A DNA stretch of 53,453 nucleotides from CAYQDR01 sp964416315 (GCA_964416315.1 CAYQDR010000017.1:1-53453); one strand, 5' to 3'. Shown: positions 1-8,368, counted from the first letter of the stretch. Made by a program: numbers and translations. The notes: generated by a model not told the origin, from the letters alone.

Positions 1-32
1 GGCGGCCCTGCTCCTGGGCGCGGTCGGCCTCC

Positions 33-425
33 TTACGTGGCGGCCCGCCCGATGACGCGGGAGACCTCGGCGAGCAGCGTCTCGAGGTTCACGGGCTTCG
101 TCAGCACGCCCACCACCCCGAGCGTCTTGGCACTCGCCGGGTCGATCGAATGCCGGAGGTCGTCCCCGAGCGCGGACACGATCAGGACGGGGACGTGGGC
201 CCAGCCGGGGTTCCGGCGCAGACGCGCCAGGAACTCGAAGCCGTCCATCTTCGGCATCATCATGTCGAGCAGGATCAGGTGGGGGGTGAGCTCCGGCAGC
301 CGCCCGAGGGCCTCGCCGCCGAACTGGAAGCCCTCCACCGCGTAGCCGGACTCACGGAGCGCGTCCACCCAGACCTCGCGGACGAGATCCTCGTCTTCGA
401 CCACCAGGATCCGTTTGCCCGGCAT
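33..425 (-). CDS. Single-domain response regulator (CheY-like receiver)
   Basis: A 130-residue stand-alone receiver domain with no output domain. It should be phosphorylated by a histidine kinase encoded elsewhere and act through protein contacts. The acidic pocket is in VVEDED (residues 8-13), the phosphoacceptor is Asp54 in LLDMMMPKMDG, the conserved Ser/Thr position is Ser84 in VSALG, and the conserved lysine is Lys110 followed by Pro111. The whole receiver fold is present and nothing is left over. The ATG at 425 was chosen because the domain starts at once (MPGKRILVV). It lies about 40 bp downstream of thiI in the same direction, but no kinase is nearby, so its pathway is unknown. Confidence 0.9.
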   Translation of the reverse strand: MPGKRILVVEDEDLVREVWVDALRESGYAVEGFQFGGEALGRLPELTPHLILLDMMMPKMDGFEFLARLRRNPGWAHVPVLIVSALGDDLRHSIDPASAKTLGVVGVLTKPVNLETLLAEVSRVIGRAAT

Positions 426-466
426 GGGGCCTCCCGCGTCAGCCGGTCCCGCCAGCCGCCTCCATC

Positions 467-1681
467 TTATCCCGCCGACGGCACGCCGTCGCCACCCGCG
501 GTGGCGGGCACGGCCTCCGCCGGGAAAGCGAACGCCTCGACGACGGCCCCCGTCGCACCGGCCTCCACGAGCCGCGCCACGTCGAGCCGCGCCTCGGCGC
601 GCACCAGCGCCGCGCCGCTCGCCCGTGTCTCCGGGTGCTCGGGGACGAAGAGCGTGCAGCAGTCCTGGTCCGGCTCGATCGAGACCTCGTACGTGCCGAG
701 CGCGCGCGCCTCGCGGATGATCTCCTCCTTGTCCATCCCGATGAGCGGCCGGAGCACCGGGAGGCTCACGACCTCGGTGATCCGCGCGAGGTTCTCGAGC
801 GTCTGCGAGGCGACCTGGCCCAGGCTCTCGCCGGTGACGAGCGCCAGCGCGCCGACCTGCCGGGCGAGCGCCTCGGCGATCCGGGCCATGAGCCGGCGGT
901 AGACCACGACGCGGAGCGGCGGGGGCACGGCCAGGACGACCTCGCGCTGGATCTCGCCGAACGGGACCAGCCAGAGCCGCGCGGTGAACTGGTGCCGGAC
1001 GAGCCGCCCGACCAGGGCGCGCGCCTTGGCCTGCGAGGTGTCCGAGAGGTAGGGGACGGAGTGGAAGTGGACGAACTCGACCTCGCATCCGCGCTTCTGG
1101 AGGCGGCACGCCGCCACCGGGGAGTCGATCCCGCCGGAGAGCAGGCTCATCACCCGGCCGGATACCCCCACGGGGAGGCCGCCGGGCCCCGGCACGCGGT
1201 CCACGGAGACGAGCGCCTCGCGCGGCAGGAGCTCCACGTACACCGTCAGCGCCGGCTCCGTGAGGTTCACGCGGGTCGAGAAGTGCTTGAGGACGAGGGT
1301 GCCGAGCTCCCGGCTCACCTCCTGGGAGGTCATCGGGAAGACCTTGAACGTGCGGCGCGCCGTGATCCGGAACGACTCGAAGGTCCGCCCCTCGAGGAGC
1401 GCGAGCACAGCGTCCTTCACCGCGTCGAGGCGCGGCGGGACCGCGAGGCCGGGGGCGAAGTTGGCGACGCCGAACACGGTGCCGAGCCGCTCGCGGAGCC
1501 GCGCGGGGTCGGCGCCCGGCTCGACGTCGAGGACGAGCCGGCCGGGGAGGCGGCGGACCCCTCGGACACCGCACCCCGCCGTCGCCTGGCTGAGGTTCCG
1601 CGCGAGCCGCCGGAGGAAGAGGGGGCGGTTGCCACCCTTGAGACCGATCTCGTGGTAGTGGACGATGACGACGGGCGCCAT
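467..1681 (-). CDS. thiI: tRNA 4-thiouridine synthase ThiI (no rhodanese domain)
   Basis: This enzyme adenylates U8 of tRNA before sulfur transfer and in some bacteria also serves thiamine thiazole synthesis. The protein has 404 residues: an N-terminal ferredoxin-like/THUMP region (about 1-165), then a PP-loop ATP pyrophosphatase domain with SGGIDSPVA at 182-190. A DCCTLF motif lies near the C-terminus. The E. coli enzyme has about 480 residues and ends in a rhodanese domain; that domain is absent here, as in Bacillus-type ThiI, so sulfur probably comes directly from a dedicated cysteine desulfurase. The ATG at 1681 gives the expected N-terminus (MAPVVIVHYHEIGLKG). The longer open frame upstream is an antisense-like shadow of the ligase gene. 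Confidence 0.9.
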   Translation of the reverse strand: MAPVVIVHYHEIGLKGGNRPLFLRRLARNLSQATAGCGVRGVRRLPGRLVLDVEPGADPARLRERLGTVFGVANFAPGLAVPPRLDAVKDAVLALLEGRTFESFRITARRTFKVFPMTSQEVSRELGTLVLKHFSTRVNLTEPALTVYVELLPREALVSVDRVPGPGGLPVGVSGRVMSLLSGGIDSPVAACRLQKRGCEVEFVHFHSVPYLSDTSQAKARALVGRLVRHQFTARLWLVPFGEIQREVVLAVPPPLRVVVYRRLMARIAEALARQVGALALVTGESLGQVASQTLENLARITEVVSLPVLRPLIGMDKEEIIREARALGTYEVSIEPDQDCCTLFVPEHPETRASGAALVRAEARLDVARLVEAGATGAVVEAFAFPAEAVPATAGGDGVPSAG

Positions 1682-1697
1682 GGGCGGTCGCCGCGGC

Positions 1698-1832
1698 CTA
1701 CTCCGCGGCCTCCAGGCGCTTCGGGTGCTTCGGCCGACGGCGGTACGCGGTGGCCGGCACCTCCACCTTGGGGGGCTTCCGCGGCATCGGCTTCCGCGGC
1801 TTCGCGGCGGGCCGCCGGGCCTTATTCGGCAC
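1698..1832 (-). CDS. Possible small basic protein (44 aa)
   Basis: This open frame fills the gap between the acyl-AMP ligase and thiI. A GTG at 1832 overlaps the ligase stop, and the frame ends 16 bp before the thiI start. The predicted peptide is rich in Lys, Arg and Pro (for example AAKPRKPMPRKPPKVEVP) and has no recognisable domain. A purine-rich GAGGGCGGC precedes the GTG. Overlapping starts of this kind are common in this window, which favours a real gene. Basic proline-rich frames also arise by chance in GC-rich DNA, so it remains a candidate. Confidence 0.3.
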   Translation of the reverse strand: MPNKARRPAAKPRKPMPRKPPKVEVPATAYRRRPKHPKRLEAAE

Positions 1833-3453
1833 CGCCGCCCTCGGGCGCGCGCCGCCGGGTGCCGCGCTGCGGGTACACCACGGCGTCGCCCAACGTCCCG
1901 TCCGCGACGAGCGCGGCGAGCCGCCCGTGCTGGATCTTTCCGCTCGTCGTCTTCGGGATCGCGCCCGGGCGCACGAGGAGGACACGGGAAGGACGGAAGC
2001 CTCGGGCCCCGTGGATCGCCCGAACGATCGCGCGGACGAGCGCGGAGTGGCGGACGGGCTCGGCGTCCGGGGCGCGGACCTCGACCACGACGACGAGCCG
2101 CTCCGTGCCGACCCGCGTCGAGCCGACGCCGACGGCGGCGGAGTACCGCACGCCGGGGATCGCGTCCACCACCTTCTCGACGTCCAGCGGCATCAGGTTC
2201 TCGCCCCGGACGATGATCAGGTCCTTCTGGCGCCCGACCACGAACAGGAACCCGTCCGCCTCGAGGTAGCCGAGATCGCCCGTGTGGAGCCACCCCGAGC
2301 GGAAGGCCCGGCGCGTCGCCTCGGGGTCCCGGTAGTAGCCGCGCATCGCGCCGGGCGTGCACACGACGATCTCCCCCGCCTCCCCCGGCCCGAGGAAGCG
2401 GCCGGGCTCGCCGTCCTCCCAGATCGCGACGTCCACCCCGGGGATCGGGCGGCCCACGCCCACCCAGCGGCCCGAGGGATCGACCCGGACCGGCGCGCCG
2501 AGGTCGCCGACCGTGACGGCGAGCGTCGCCTCGGCGAGGCCGTAGGCCGGGGCGACCACGTTCTTGAGGCCGAAGCGCGCCTCGAAGTCGCGGACGGTCT
2601 CCGGGCGGATCGGCTCGGCGCCGGTGAACGCGAGCCGGAGCGACGTGAGGTCGAGCCCCGCGACGTCGTGGACGTTCCTGAGGCAGTTCCGGTAGCCGAA
2701 GTCGGGCGACGCCGTCACCGTGGCGCGCCGACGCGTCACCTCCTCCAGCCACACTCGCGGGTTCCGGAGGTCGGGCGGGAGGAGGTAGAGACGGCAGCCG
2801 GCATAGAGGCTGCCCAGGCCGAGCCCGATGAGCCCCATGTCGTGGTAGAGGGGGAGCCAGCTCACGACCGGCTCCCCCGGCTCCACCCGGACCGCCTGGA
2901 CGAACGCGCGGATGTTCGCCAGCACGCTCCGGTGCGGGAGGTCCACGCCCTTGGGATGGCCCGTCGAGCCGGAGGTGTACTGGAGGAACGCCGTCTCCTC
3001 GCCCGTGAGGGCCGGCCACGGGGGCTCGCGAGCCGGCCGCGCGAGGTCCTCCGGGGCGAGGACCGTCGTGAGGCCCGGGGCGGCTGCCTGGGCCTGCCGC
3101 ACCGCCGACTCGAACCAGGAGATGGTGACCGCCGCCCGCGCACCCGAGTGGGTGAAGATCGCGGCCATGGCCTCGGGACCGAACGTCGGGTAGAGGGGGA
3201 CGGGGATGGCGCCGAGCGCCATGGTGCCGAAGAACGTCGGGAAGAACTCCTTGCACGTGGGCAGGAGGATCGCGACACGGTCGCCAGGCCCGATCCCCGC
3301 CGCGGCGAGGGCGGCCGCGTAGCCGCGGCTCGTCTCCCAGAGGTCGCCGTTCGTCGTGGGCTCGTCGTAGAGCTCGAAGTAGACCCCCGACCGCGCGCGC
3401 CCGGCGCGGATCGCCAGCAGGTCCACGAGCGTCCGGGCCTCGGCGAGCTCCAT
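1822..3453 (-). CDS. Fatty-acyl-AMP ligase / acyl-CoA synthetase family protein
   Basis: An AMP-forming adenylating enzyme of 543 residues that activates a carboxylic acid, probably fatty, as acyl-adenylate. The ATP-binding loop YTSGSTGHPKG is at 159-169 and WLPLYHDMG at 199-207. The C-terminal part carries TGDLGYLEADGFLFVVGR followed by QKDLIIVRGEN, then PKTTSGKIQ with the catalytic lysine. The WLPLYHDMGLIG stretch resembles fatty-acyl-AMP ligases (FAAL) more than FadD, which would imply transfer to a carrier protein rather than CoA, but I cannot settle this. The ATG at 3453 overlaps the preceding stop as TGATG, so it is translationally coupled to the unknown gene upstream. No PKS, NRPS or acyl-carrier gene is in view. 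Confidence 0.85.
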   Translation of the reverse strand: MELAEARTLVDLLAIRAGRARSGVYFELYDEPTTNGDLWETSRGYAAALAAAGIGPGDRVAILLPTCKEFFPTFFGTMALGAIPVPLYPTFGPEAMAAIFTHSGARAAVTISWFESAVRQAQAAAPGLTTVLAPEDLARPAREPPWPALTGEETAFLQYTSGSTGHPKGVDLPHRSVLANIRAFVQAVRVEPGEPVVSWLPLYHDMGLIGLGLGSLYAGCRLYLLPPDLRNPRVWLEEVTRRRATVTASPDFGYRNCLRNVHDVAGLDLTSLRLAFTGAEPIRPETVRDFEARFGLKNVVAPAYGLAEATLAVTVGDLGAPVRVDPSGRWVGVGRPIPGVDVAIWEDGEPGRFLGPGEAGEIVVCTPGAMRGYYRDPEATRRAFRSGWLHTGDLGYLEADGFLFVVGRQKDLIIVRGENLMPLDVEKVVDAIPGVRYSAAVGVGSTRVGTERLVVVVEVRAPDAEPVRHSALVRAIVRAIHGARGFRPSRVLLVRPGAIPKTTSGKIQHGRLAALVADGTLGDAVVYPQRGTRRRAPEGGGAE

Positions 3454-4277
3454 CAGTAGCGCCCGCCGGCGAATGTCGAGACGCCGGCCGGCCGGCCGGC
3501 GAGCCGGTACATCTTCAGCCCGCCCCACGAGCCGGCGCCGAGCACGTCGAGGATGCCGTCGTGGATCGCCCAGCTCCGCCCGCGCACCGTCTGGTCGAAG
3601 CCGGGCTGGCGGAAGGGCGTCGAGCCGTCGAGGGCGGCGTGGAGCCGCCCGCCGGGCTGGAACCCGGCGTGGATCTCCTCCATGAGCTCCCGGCCGACGA
3701 GGTACGCGCAGCCGTGCCGCTCGTAGAGGAGGGCGGAGTGGTAGAAGAGCGGCTCGACGAGGAACAGCTCGTTGCCGAGGAGGCGGCAGAACGCCTCCAT
3801 CATCGCCATGACGCGGCCGAGGAGCCGGAGCCCCCGGCGCACCTGGCCGGGCGCCAGCCCCGCGGCGAGCGCCCGCGCCTCCTCGGCCAGGTTCCGGCTC
3901 CCGGTGCCGAAGAGCGTGTCCTGGCCGTCTTCGTCCCGGTCGATGCCGAACCGGTCGCCGGCCGGGTCGGTGATCTGGACGAAGGAGAGTTGCGGCACGC
4001 CGAAGGGCGTCGTGTCCACGTCCACGAGCAGCAGGGGATCCCGGTCGTGGCGCGACGCCCGCACCTCGACGCGGGCCCAGGTGAGCCCCGACGGCGCCAC
4101 TACCTGCACGAGTGGCTCTCCGGCCGCGCTCCGGCCGGTGCGCGGGTCCGCGCCGAGCCGCTCCAGCACCTCGGGCGGCACGAGCCGCAGGTAGAGCGCC
4201 TCGCGGATCGGGGCGGGCAGCCCGTTCAGCTCGCGGATGGACCCGGCCTCGAGCCCGGCGACGCGCGCCTGGCTCAT
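3453..4277 (-). CDS. Unknown protein coupled to the acyl-AMP ligase
   Basis: A 274-residue soluble protein that I cannot assign to a family. It has no signal peptide or membrane segment. A mixed alpha/beta region rich in aspartate (LLVDVDTTPFG, DRFGIDRDEDGQDTLFG) is followed by a helical segment (RLLGRVMAMMEAFCRLLG) and a Gly-rich C-terminus. The stop overlaps the ligase ATG (TGATG), so the two are probably made in equal amounts and may work together, perhaps in substrate selection or transfer; that is inference. The ATG at 4277 is chosen because GGGGCGGGG precedes it. A GTG at 4310 overlapping the mobA stop would add 11 residues. Confidence 0.75.
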   Translation of the reverse strand: MSQARVAGLEAGSIRELNGLPAPIREALYLRLVPPEVLERLGADPRTGRSAAGEPLVQVVAPSGLTWARVEVRASRHDRDPLLLVDVDTTPFGVPQLSFVQITDPAGDRFGIDRDEDGQDTLFGTGSRNLAEEARALAAGLAPGQVRRGLRLLGRVMAMMEAFCRLLGNELFLVEPLFYHSALLYERHGCAYLVGRELMEEIHAGFQPGGRLHAALDGSTPFRQPGFDQTVRGRSWAIHDGILDVLGAGSWGGLKMYRLAGRPAGVSTFAGGRY

Positions 4278-4302
4278 CGCCCCGCCCCGCGTTCCCGCCG
4301 CG

Positions 4303-4926
4303 TCAGCCACGCGACCGCCCGGTGCCGACGGCCCGCTCCGTCCAGAGTCGCCGGGCCCGCTCGAGATCGTCCGGTGTGTTGAGGTTCATGAAGACCAGCT
4401 CCGGCGCCTCGAACCTGGCGACCTGGTCCGCGGGCACGCGCACGACGCGCACCTCGTCGAAGAACCCCACGATCTTGAGCCGCCCGGCCCGGAGCCGCCG
4501 CTCCATCGGCGGGAGACACGCCTTCGAATAGACGGCGTGGAGCGTCTGGAGCTCGCCGGCGGCCTCGGGGATGACCACGTCCGCCTCCCCCGCCCGCCCC
4601 GTCAGGTACGCGATGAGGCCGCGCGAGAGGAAGGGCATGTCGCAGGCGACGCAGAGCGCCGCATCGCCCGGGACGGCGCGCAGACCCGAGTAGATCCCGC
4701 CCAGCGAGCCGCCCTCGGGGAACTCGTCAGCCACCATGGGCAACCCGAGGAACCCGTACAGCTCGGGGCTGTTCGTGACGATCAGGCAGTCAGGCAGGAC
4801 GGCTCCGAGCGTCTCCACGATATGGTGGATGAGCGGGCGCTCACCGAAGGGAAGCAGGGCTTTCGGGGAGCCGCCCATCCGCCGGCTCTTGCCGCCGGCC
4901 AGGATGACGCCGCTCACGTGGGGCAT
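4303..4926 (-). CDS. mobA: Molybdenum cofactor guanylyltransferase MobA
   Basis: Transfers GMP from GTP to molybdopterin, making the bis-MGD cofactor of DMSO-reductase-family enzymes. The protein has 207 residues with a nucleotidyltransferase Rossmann fold. The signature LAGGKSRRMGG begins at residue 9 and is followed by PKALLPFGERPL. CDMPFLS is the metal-binding DMP motif, and FMNLNTPDDL ends the fold as in other MobA proteins. No other moco genes are adjacent. An extended -10 promoter lies just upstream (4947-4952), so this gene may start its own transcript leading into the ligase/thiI group. The start MPHVSGVILAGG matches the family N-terminus. Confidence 0.92.
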   Translation of the reverse strand: MPHVSGVILAGGKSRRMGGSPKALLPFGERPLIHHIVETLGAVLPDCLIVTNSPELYGFLGLPMVADEFPEGGSLGGIYSGLRAVPGDAALCVACDMPFLSRGLIAYLTGRAGEADVVIPEAAGELQTLHAVYSKACLPPMERRLRAGRLKIVGFFDEVRVVRVPADQVARFEAPELVFMNLNTPDDLERARRLWTERAVGTGRSRG

Positions 4927-4946
4927 CGGGATCCGGAATCACGCGT

Positions 4947-4955
4947 ATCATACCA
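4947..4955 (-). promoter_or_regulatory. Candidate extended -10 promoter for mobA
   Basis: On the minus strand the sequence reads TGGTATGAT: a TATGAT -10 hexamer (five of six matches to TATAAT) with the TGn extension. The -35 position 17 bases upstream (CGCGTG) is poor, as is usual for extended -10 promoters. It lies about 20 bp before the mobA ATG and after the tsaC stop. Confidence 0.4.
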
Positions 4956-4966
4956 CGCGCGGCCGC

Positions 4967-5626
4967 TCACACGCGTTCGGCGTCCGCAAGGTCCTCCGCG
5001 GTCAGCGCCACCGCGCCCGCGCGGACGAGGCGGGCCGGGCTCGCCGTGACGTCCAGCACCGTCGAGGGCAGCCCCCCCGGCGTCGCGCCGCCGTCGAGCA
5101 CGAGGTCCACGCGCTCCCCGAGCGCGGCCACGACCTCCGCGGCGGTGCGGGGGCTCGGCCCGCCGTGCGGGTTCGCGCTCGGGGCCGTGAGGGGAAGCCC
5201 TGCCGCCCGGACGAGGGCGAGCGCGAGCGGGTGCCCGGGAATGCGGACGCCGACGGTCCCCGTACCGGCGGTGAGCCCCGTCGGGGCCCCGGGCCGCGCG
5301 CGCAGGATCAAGGTCAGCGGCCCCGGCCAATAGCGGGCGATGAGCCGCCGCGCGCGCGCCGGGATCTCGGCCGCGACCTCCGCGACCATCGCGAGCGAGT
5401 CCACGAGCACGAGGAGGGGCTTGCCCGCCGGGCGCCCCTTCGCGCGGAAGACCCGGGCGATCGCCTCGGGATCGAGGGCGTTGGCGCCGAGCCCGTAGAA
5501 GGTCTCCGTCGGGAACGCGACCAGCCCGCCCTCCCACAGGACCCGGGTCGCCGCGGCGAGGTCGGCGAGCGCGGGGCGGCGGGGATCGACGGCGATCGTC
5601 CGGACGCCCGAGACTGCTTCGCTCAG
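4967..5626 (-). CDS. tsaC: L-threonylcarbamoyladenylate synthase (TsaC/Sua5/YwlC family)
   Basis: Makes threonylcarbamoyl-AMP from threonine, bicarbonate and ATP, the first step of the t6A37 modification of ANN-decoding tRNAs. The YrdC fold is clear: FPTETFYGLGANALD near the N-terminus, KGRPAGKPLLVLV, RYWPGPLTLIL and TAPSANPHGGPSP. The length of 219 residues fits the short TsaC form without the Sua5 C-terminal domain. The start is uncertain: no ATG, GTG or TTG lies between the purE stop and the conserved domain. A CTG at 5626 overlaps the purE stop as CTGA and has GGGAGG six bases upstream, so I propose CTG initiation. A GTG/ATG start far inside purE is the alternative. Confidence 0.85.
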   Translation of the reverse strand: MSEAVSGVRTIAVDPRRPALADLAAATRVLWEGGLVAFPTETFYGLGANALDPEAIARVFRAKGRPAGKPLLVLVDSLAMVAEVAAEIPARARRLIARYWPGPLTLILRARPGAPTGLTAGTGTVGVRIPGHPLALALVRAAGLPLTAPSANPHGGPSPRTAAEVVAALGERVDLVLDGGATPGGLPSTVLDVTASPARLVRAGAVALTAEDLADAERV

Positions 5627-6159
5627 CTCGTCCCTCCCGCGGGCCCGCGGCGCATCGCCTGCTCGACCTTCCGCGCGCCAAGCTCGACCCCGCGGGCCAT
5701 CTCCGCCCGGTAGCCGGCGAGGCGGCGCGCGATCCCGCCATCGGCGACCGCGAGGATCTCGGCCGCGAGGATGCCGGCGTTCGCCGCGCCCGGCTTCCCG
5801 ATGGCCACGGTCGCGACGGGGACCCCCTTCGGCATCTGGACCATCGACAGGAGCGAGTCGAGACCGTTCAGGACCGACGGGATGGGAACGCCGACGACCG
5901 GCCACGCCGTCTCCGCCGCGACGACCCCCGGGAGCGCCGCCGCGCCGCCGGCCCCGGCGATGAAGACGCGGACCCCGCGCGCCACGGCGTCGTGGACCCA
6001 GCGCCGGAGCCGCTCCGGGGAGCGGTGGGCCGAGGCGACCGTGACCTCGTATGCGACCCCGAGCGTGTCGAGGACCTTCGCGGCCTCCTGGAGCACCTCG
6101 AGATCCGAATCGCTGCCCATCACGATGCCCACCCGCGGGCTGCGGGCCGCCTTCTTCAT
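5623..6159 (-). CDS. purE: N5-carboxyaminoimidazole ribonucleotide mutase PurE (class I)
   Basis: Moves the carboxyl group from N5-CAIR to CAIR in de novo purine synthesis. The 178-residue protein has the class I pattern: GSDSDLEVL at 15-23, SAHRSPER at 43-50, AGAGGAAALPGVVA, and NGLDSLLSMVQMP with VATVAIGKPGAANAG. Class I PurE normally needs PurK to make N5-CAIR, but purK is not next door and must be elsewhere if present. The ATG at 6159 overlaps the purD stop as ATGA, so the two are coupled; the purE stop in turn overlaps the likely tsaC start. Confidence 0.95.
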   Translation of the reverse strand: MKKAARSPRVGIVMGSDSDLEVLQEAAKVLDTLGVAYEVTVASAHRSPERLRRWVHDAVARGVRVFIAGAGGAAALPGVVAAETAWPVVGVPIPSVLNGLDSLLSMVQMPKGVPVATVAIGKPGAANAGILAAEILAVADGGIARRLAGYRAEMARGVELGARKVEQAMRRGPAGGTS

Positions 6160-7442
6160 GCGCGCTTCCCGAGGTGCGCCAGCGCCCGATGGCCGATGTC
6201 CCGCCGGAAGTGCATCCCGTCGAAGCGGATCGCCTCGGCCGCGGCGTACGCCGCGGCGATGGCGGCGGGGATGTCGGCCCCGAGCGCGGTCACGCCGAGG
6301 ACCCGCCCGCCCCGCGTCACGAGCCGGCCGTCGCGCAGCGCCGTGCCGGCATGGAAGACGGCGACGCCCGGCCGCCGCTCCGCCGCCTCGATTCCCGTGA
6401 TGGGGAAACCCGTCTCGTAGGACCCCGGATACCCGCCCGAGGCGAGCACGACGCAGACGGCCGCCCCCGGGCGCCACGCGACCGTCTCCGGGAGCCCCTT
6501 GCCCTCCGCGACCGCCCGGCAGAGCGGGAGCAGATCCTCGGCGAGGCGCGGCATGAGGACCTGGCACTCGGGGTCGCCGAACCGCGCGTTGATCTCGAGG
6601 AGCTTCGGCCCGTCCGCGGTCAGCATCAACCCCGCGTAGAGCACGCCGCGGTAGGGGCGGCCCTCGACGGCCATCGCCCGGACGGTCGGGCGGATCACCG
6701 TCTCGAGGATCCGCGCCGCCAGCGCGTGGCCGAGGACCGGCGGGGGCGCATAGGCGCCCATCCCGCCCGTGTTGGGCCCGCGGTCGTCGTCGAAGACGGC
6801 CTTGTGGTCCTGTGCCGCCCCGAGCGGCAGGATCGCCTCGCCGTCGGTCAGGACGAAGACCGAGACCTCCTCCCCCTCGAGGTACTCCTCCACGACGACC
6901 CGCGCGCCCGCCACGCCGAACACCCGCCGCTCCAGGATGTCACCGATGGCCCGCTCCGCCGTCGCGAGGTCCGGACAGACGATGGCGCCCTTCCCCGCCG
7001 CCAGGCCGTCCGCCTTGACGACCGCCCGGCCGCCCAGCGTGCGGGCGAAGGCGCGCGCCTCGCCGGGGTCGGCGAACGTGCCGAAGCGCGCGGTCGGGAT
7101 CCCGTAGCGCGCGAAGAGCGTCTTCGCGAACACCTTCGAGGCCTCGAGCTGGGCGGCGGCCTCTGTCGGGCCGAAGACGGGCAGCCCCCGCTCGGTGAAG
7201 CGGTCCGCGAGCCCCTGCGCGAGCGGAGCTTCGGGCCCGACCACCGTCAGGTCGATGCGCTCGCGGCTCGCCAGCTCCGCGAGGTCCGCGATCGCGTCGT
7301 CGCGGATCGCCACGCACTCGGCGACCCGGGCGATCCCGGGGTTACCCGGCGCCGCGTAGAGCTTCGACAGGTGGGGGCTCTGCGCGAGCTTCCACGCGAG
7401 CGCGTGCTCGCGTCCGCCGCCACCGACGAGGAGGACGCGCAT
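6156..7442 (-). CDS. purD: Phosphoribosylamine-glycine ligase PurD
   Basis: The GARS step of purine synthesis: ATP-dependent joining of glycine to phosphoribosylamine. The 428-residue protein starts with MRVLLVGGGGREHALAWKL, followed by AAPGNPG, the ATP-grasp region (VVKADGLAAGKGAIV, VVVEEYLEGEEVS) and LLEINARFGDPECQV, which holds the metal ligands. Length and order match bacterial PurD. A GGGAGGGGG ribosome-binding site stands before the ATG. It is separated from purH by three non-purine genes but lies in the same direction with short gaps. Confidence 0.96.
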   Translation of the reverse strand: MRVLLVGGGGREHALAWKLAQSPHLSKLYAAPGNPGIARVAECVAIRDDAIADLAELASRERIDLTVVGPEAPLAQGLADRFTERGLPVFGPTEAAAQLEASKVFAKTLFARYGIPTARFGTFADPGEARAFARTLGGRAVVKADGLAAGKGAIVCPDLATAERAIGDILERRVFGVAGARVVVEEYLEGEEVSVFVLTDGEAILPLGAAQDHKAVFDDDRGPNTGGMGAYAPPPVLGHALAARILETVIRPTVRAMAVEGRPYRGVLYAGLMLTADGPKLLEINARFGDPECQVLMPRLAEDLLPLCRAVAEGKGLPETVAWRPGAAVCVVLASGGYPGSYETGFPITGIEAAERRPGVAVFHAGTALRDGRLVTRGGRVLGVTALGADIPAAIAAAYAAAEAIRFDGMHFRRDIGHRALAHLGKRA

Positions 7443-7495
7443 CTACCCCCTCCCGCTCACCCTCTCCCCCGATGGGGGAGCGGGCATCACGAAGC

Positions 7496-8368
7496 TCATT
7501 CCGGCGGCCCCGCGAGCCGGGTCCGGGCGATCTCGGCCCACTGGCTGTCCGGGTCCAGGTCGAGGTACCGGGTCCAGTGGCGCCGGGCGGTGGCCGCATC
7601 GCCCCGGCGCTCGAGCGCGGCCGCCAGGTTGAAGTGGGCGTCGGCGTACTCCGGCCGCACCTCCAGGGCCCGCCGGTACCAGGCGATCGCCTGCTCGAAG
7701 TCGCCGAGGTCGTCGTAGAGCGAGCCGAGGTTGTAGGAGGCCTCGGCGCACGTGGGGTCGGCGGCCAGTGCGACCTCGTAGTGCCGCCGCGCCTCCTCGT
7801 AGCGCGCCATGCGGTGGTGGAGCAGGCCGAGGTTGTTCCACGCCGCGCCGTGGGTCGGCGCGAGCGTCGTGACGCGCTGGTAGGCGTCCACCGCGCGCTC
7901 CCACTGGGCCGGGTCGCCGTCCCAGTGGGAGGCGAGCTCGAACCAGCGGTCGGCCTCGCCCTCCGGGGGCGCGAGCGGACGCACCAGGCCGCGCAGGGCG
8001 GAGTCGCGCGCGGCCTCCGCCAGCTCCTTCCCGGAAAACTCCATGACGAGCTGGCCGGAGGGCTCCAGGAGCAGCGTGTCCTTCTGAATCAACACCTCGC
8101 CGTCGCGCACCGTGACCCGGAGCTCGGCCAGCGGCGCCTCCGACTCGGGCAGGAGCCGCTTGAGGGCGGCCAGGGCCTTCCGGACCTGGCGGACGGTCAG
8201 CCCCTGGGCGAGGAGCGTGTCCGCGACCCGGAGGCTCACGACCTCGCGGAACGCGTACGCGCCCGGCTGGTCCGCAGGGTGGAGGAGTCCGAGCCGCCGG
8301 AGCTGGCCGGCCCGCCGGGGAGTCAGCGCGAGGAGGCGACTCACGTCGCGGTCGGTCAGGCGCCACAC
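7496..8368 (-). CDS. MerR-like HTH plus TPR-repeat protein
   Basis: A 290-residue protein with two parts. Residues 1-73 look like a MerR-type winged helix-turn-helix (RLTDRDVSRLLALTPRRAG, then FREVVSLRVADTLL and QGLTVRQVRKALAAL). Residues about 140-276 form four tetratricopeptide units with the usual W/G/Y/A/P spacing (AWNNLGLLHHRMARYEEARR, SYNLGSLYDDLGDFEQAIAW). A short beta-rich linker joins them. This suggests a DNA-binding regulator that also makes protein contacts. The GTG at 8368 overlaps the upstream membrane-protein gene by 13 bases. It lies between purH and purD in one apparent operon; its target is unknown. Confidence 0.8.
   Translation of the reverse strand: MWRLTDRDVSRLLALTPRRAGQLRRLGLLHPADQPGAYAFREVVSLRVADTLLAQGLTVRQVRKALAALKRLLPESEAPLAELRVTVRDGEVLIQKDTLLLEPSGQLVMEFSGKELAEAARDSALRGLVRPLAPPEGEADRWFELASHWDGDPAQWERAVDAYQRVTTLAPTHGAAWNNLGLLHHRMARYEEARRHYEVALAADPTCAEASYNLGSLYDDLGDFEQAIAWYRRALEVRPEYADAHFNLAAALERRGDAATARRHWTRYLDLDPDSQWAEIARTRLAGPPE

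Noticed and set aside
1682..3256. 929-residue frame joining an upstream region to ThiI
   Set aside because: The part before 1681 is out of frame with the acyl-AMP ligase gene and has no domain; not a fusion protein.
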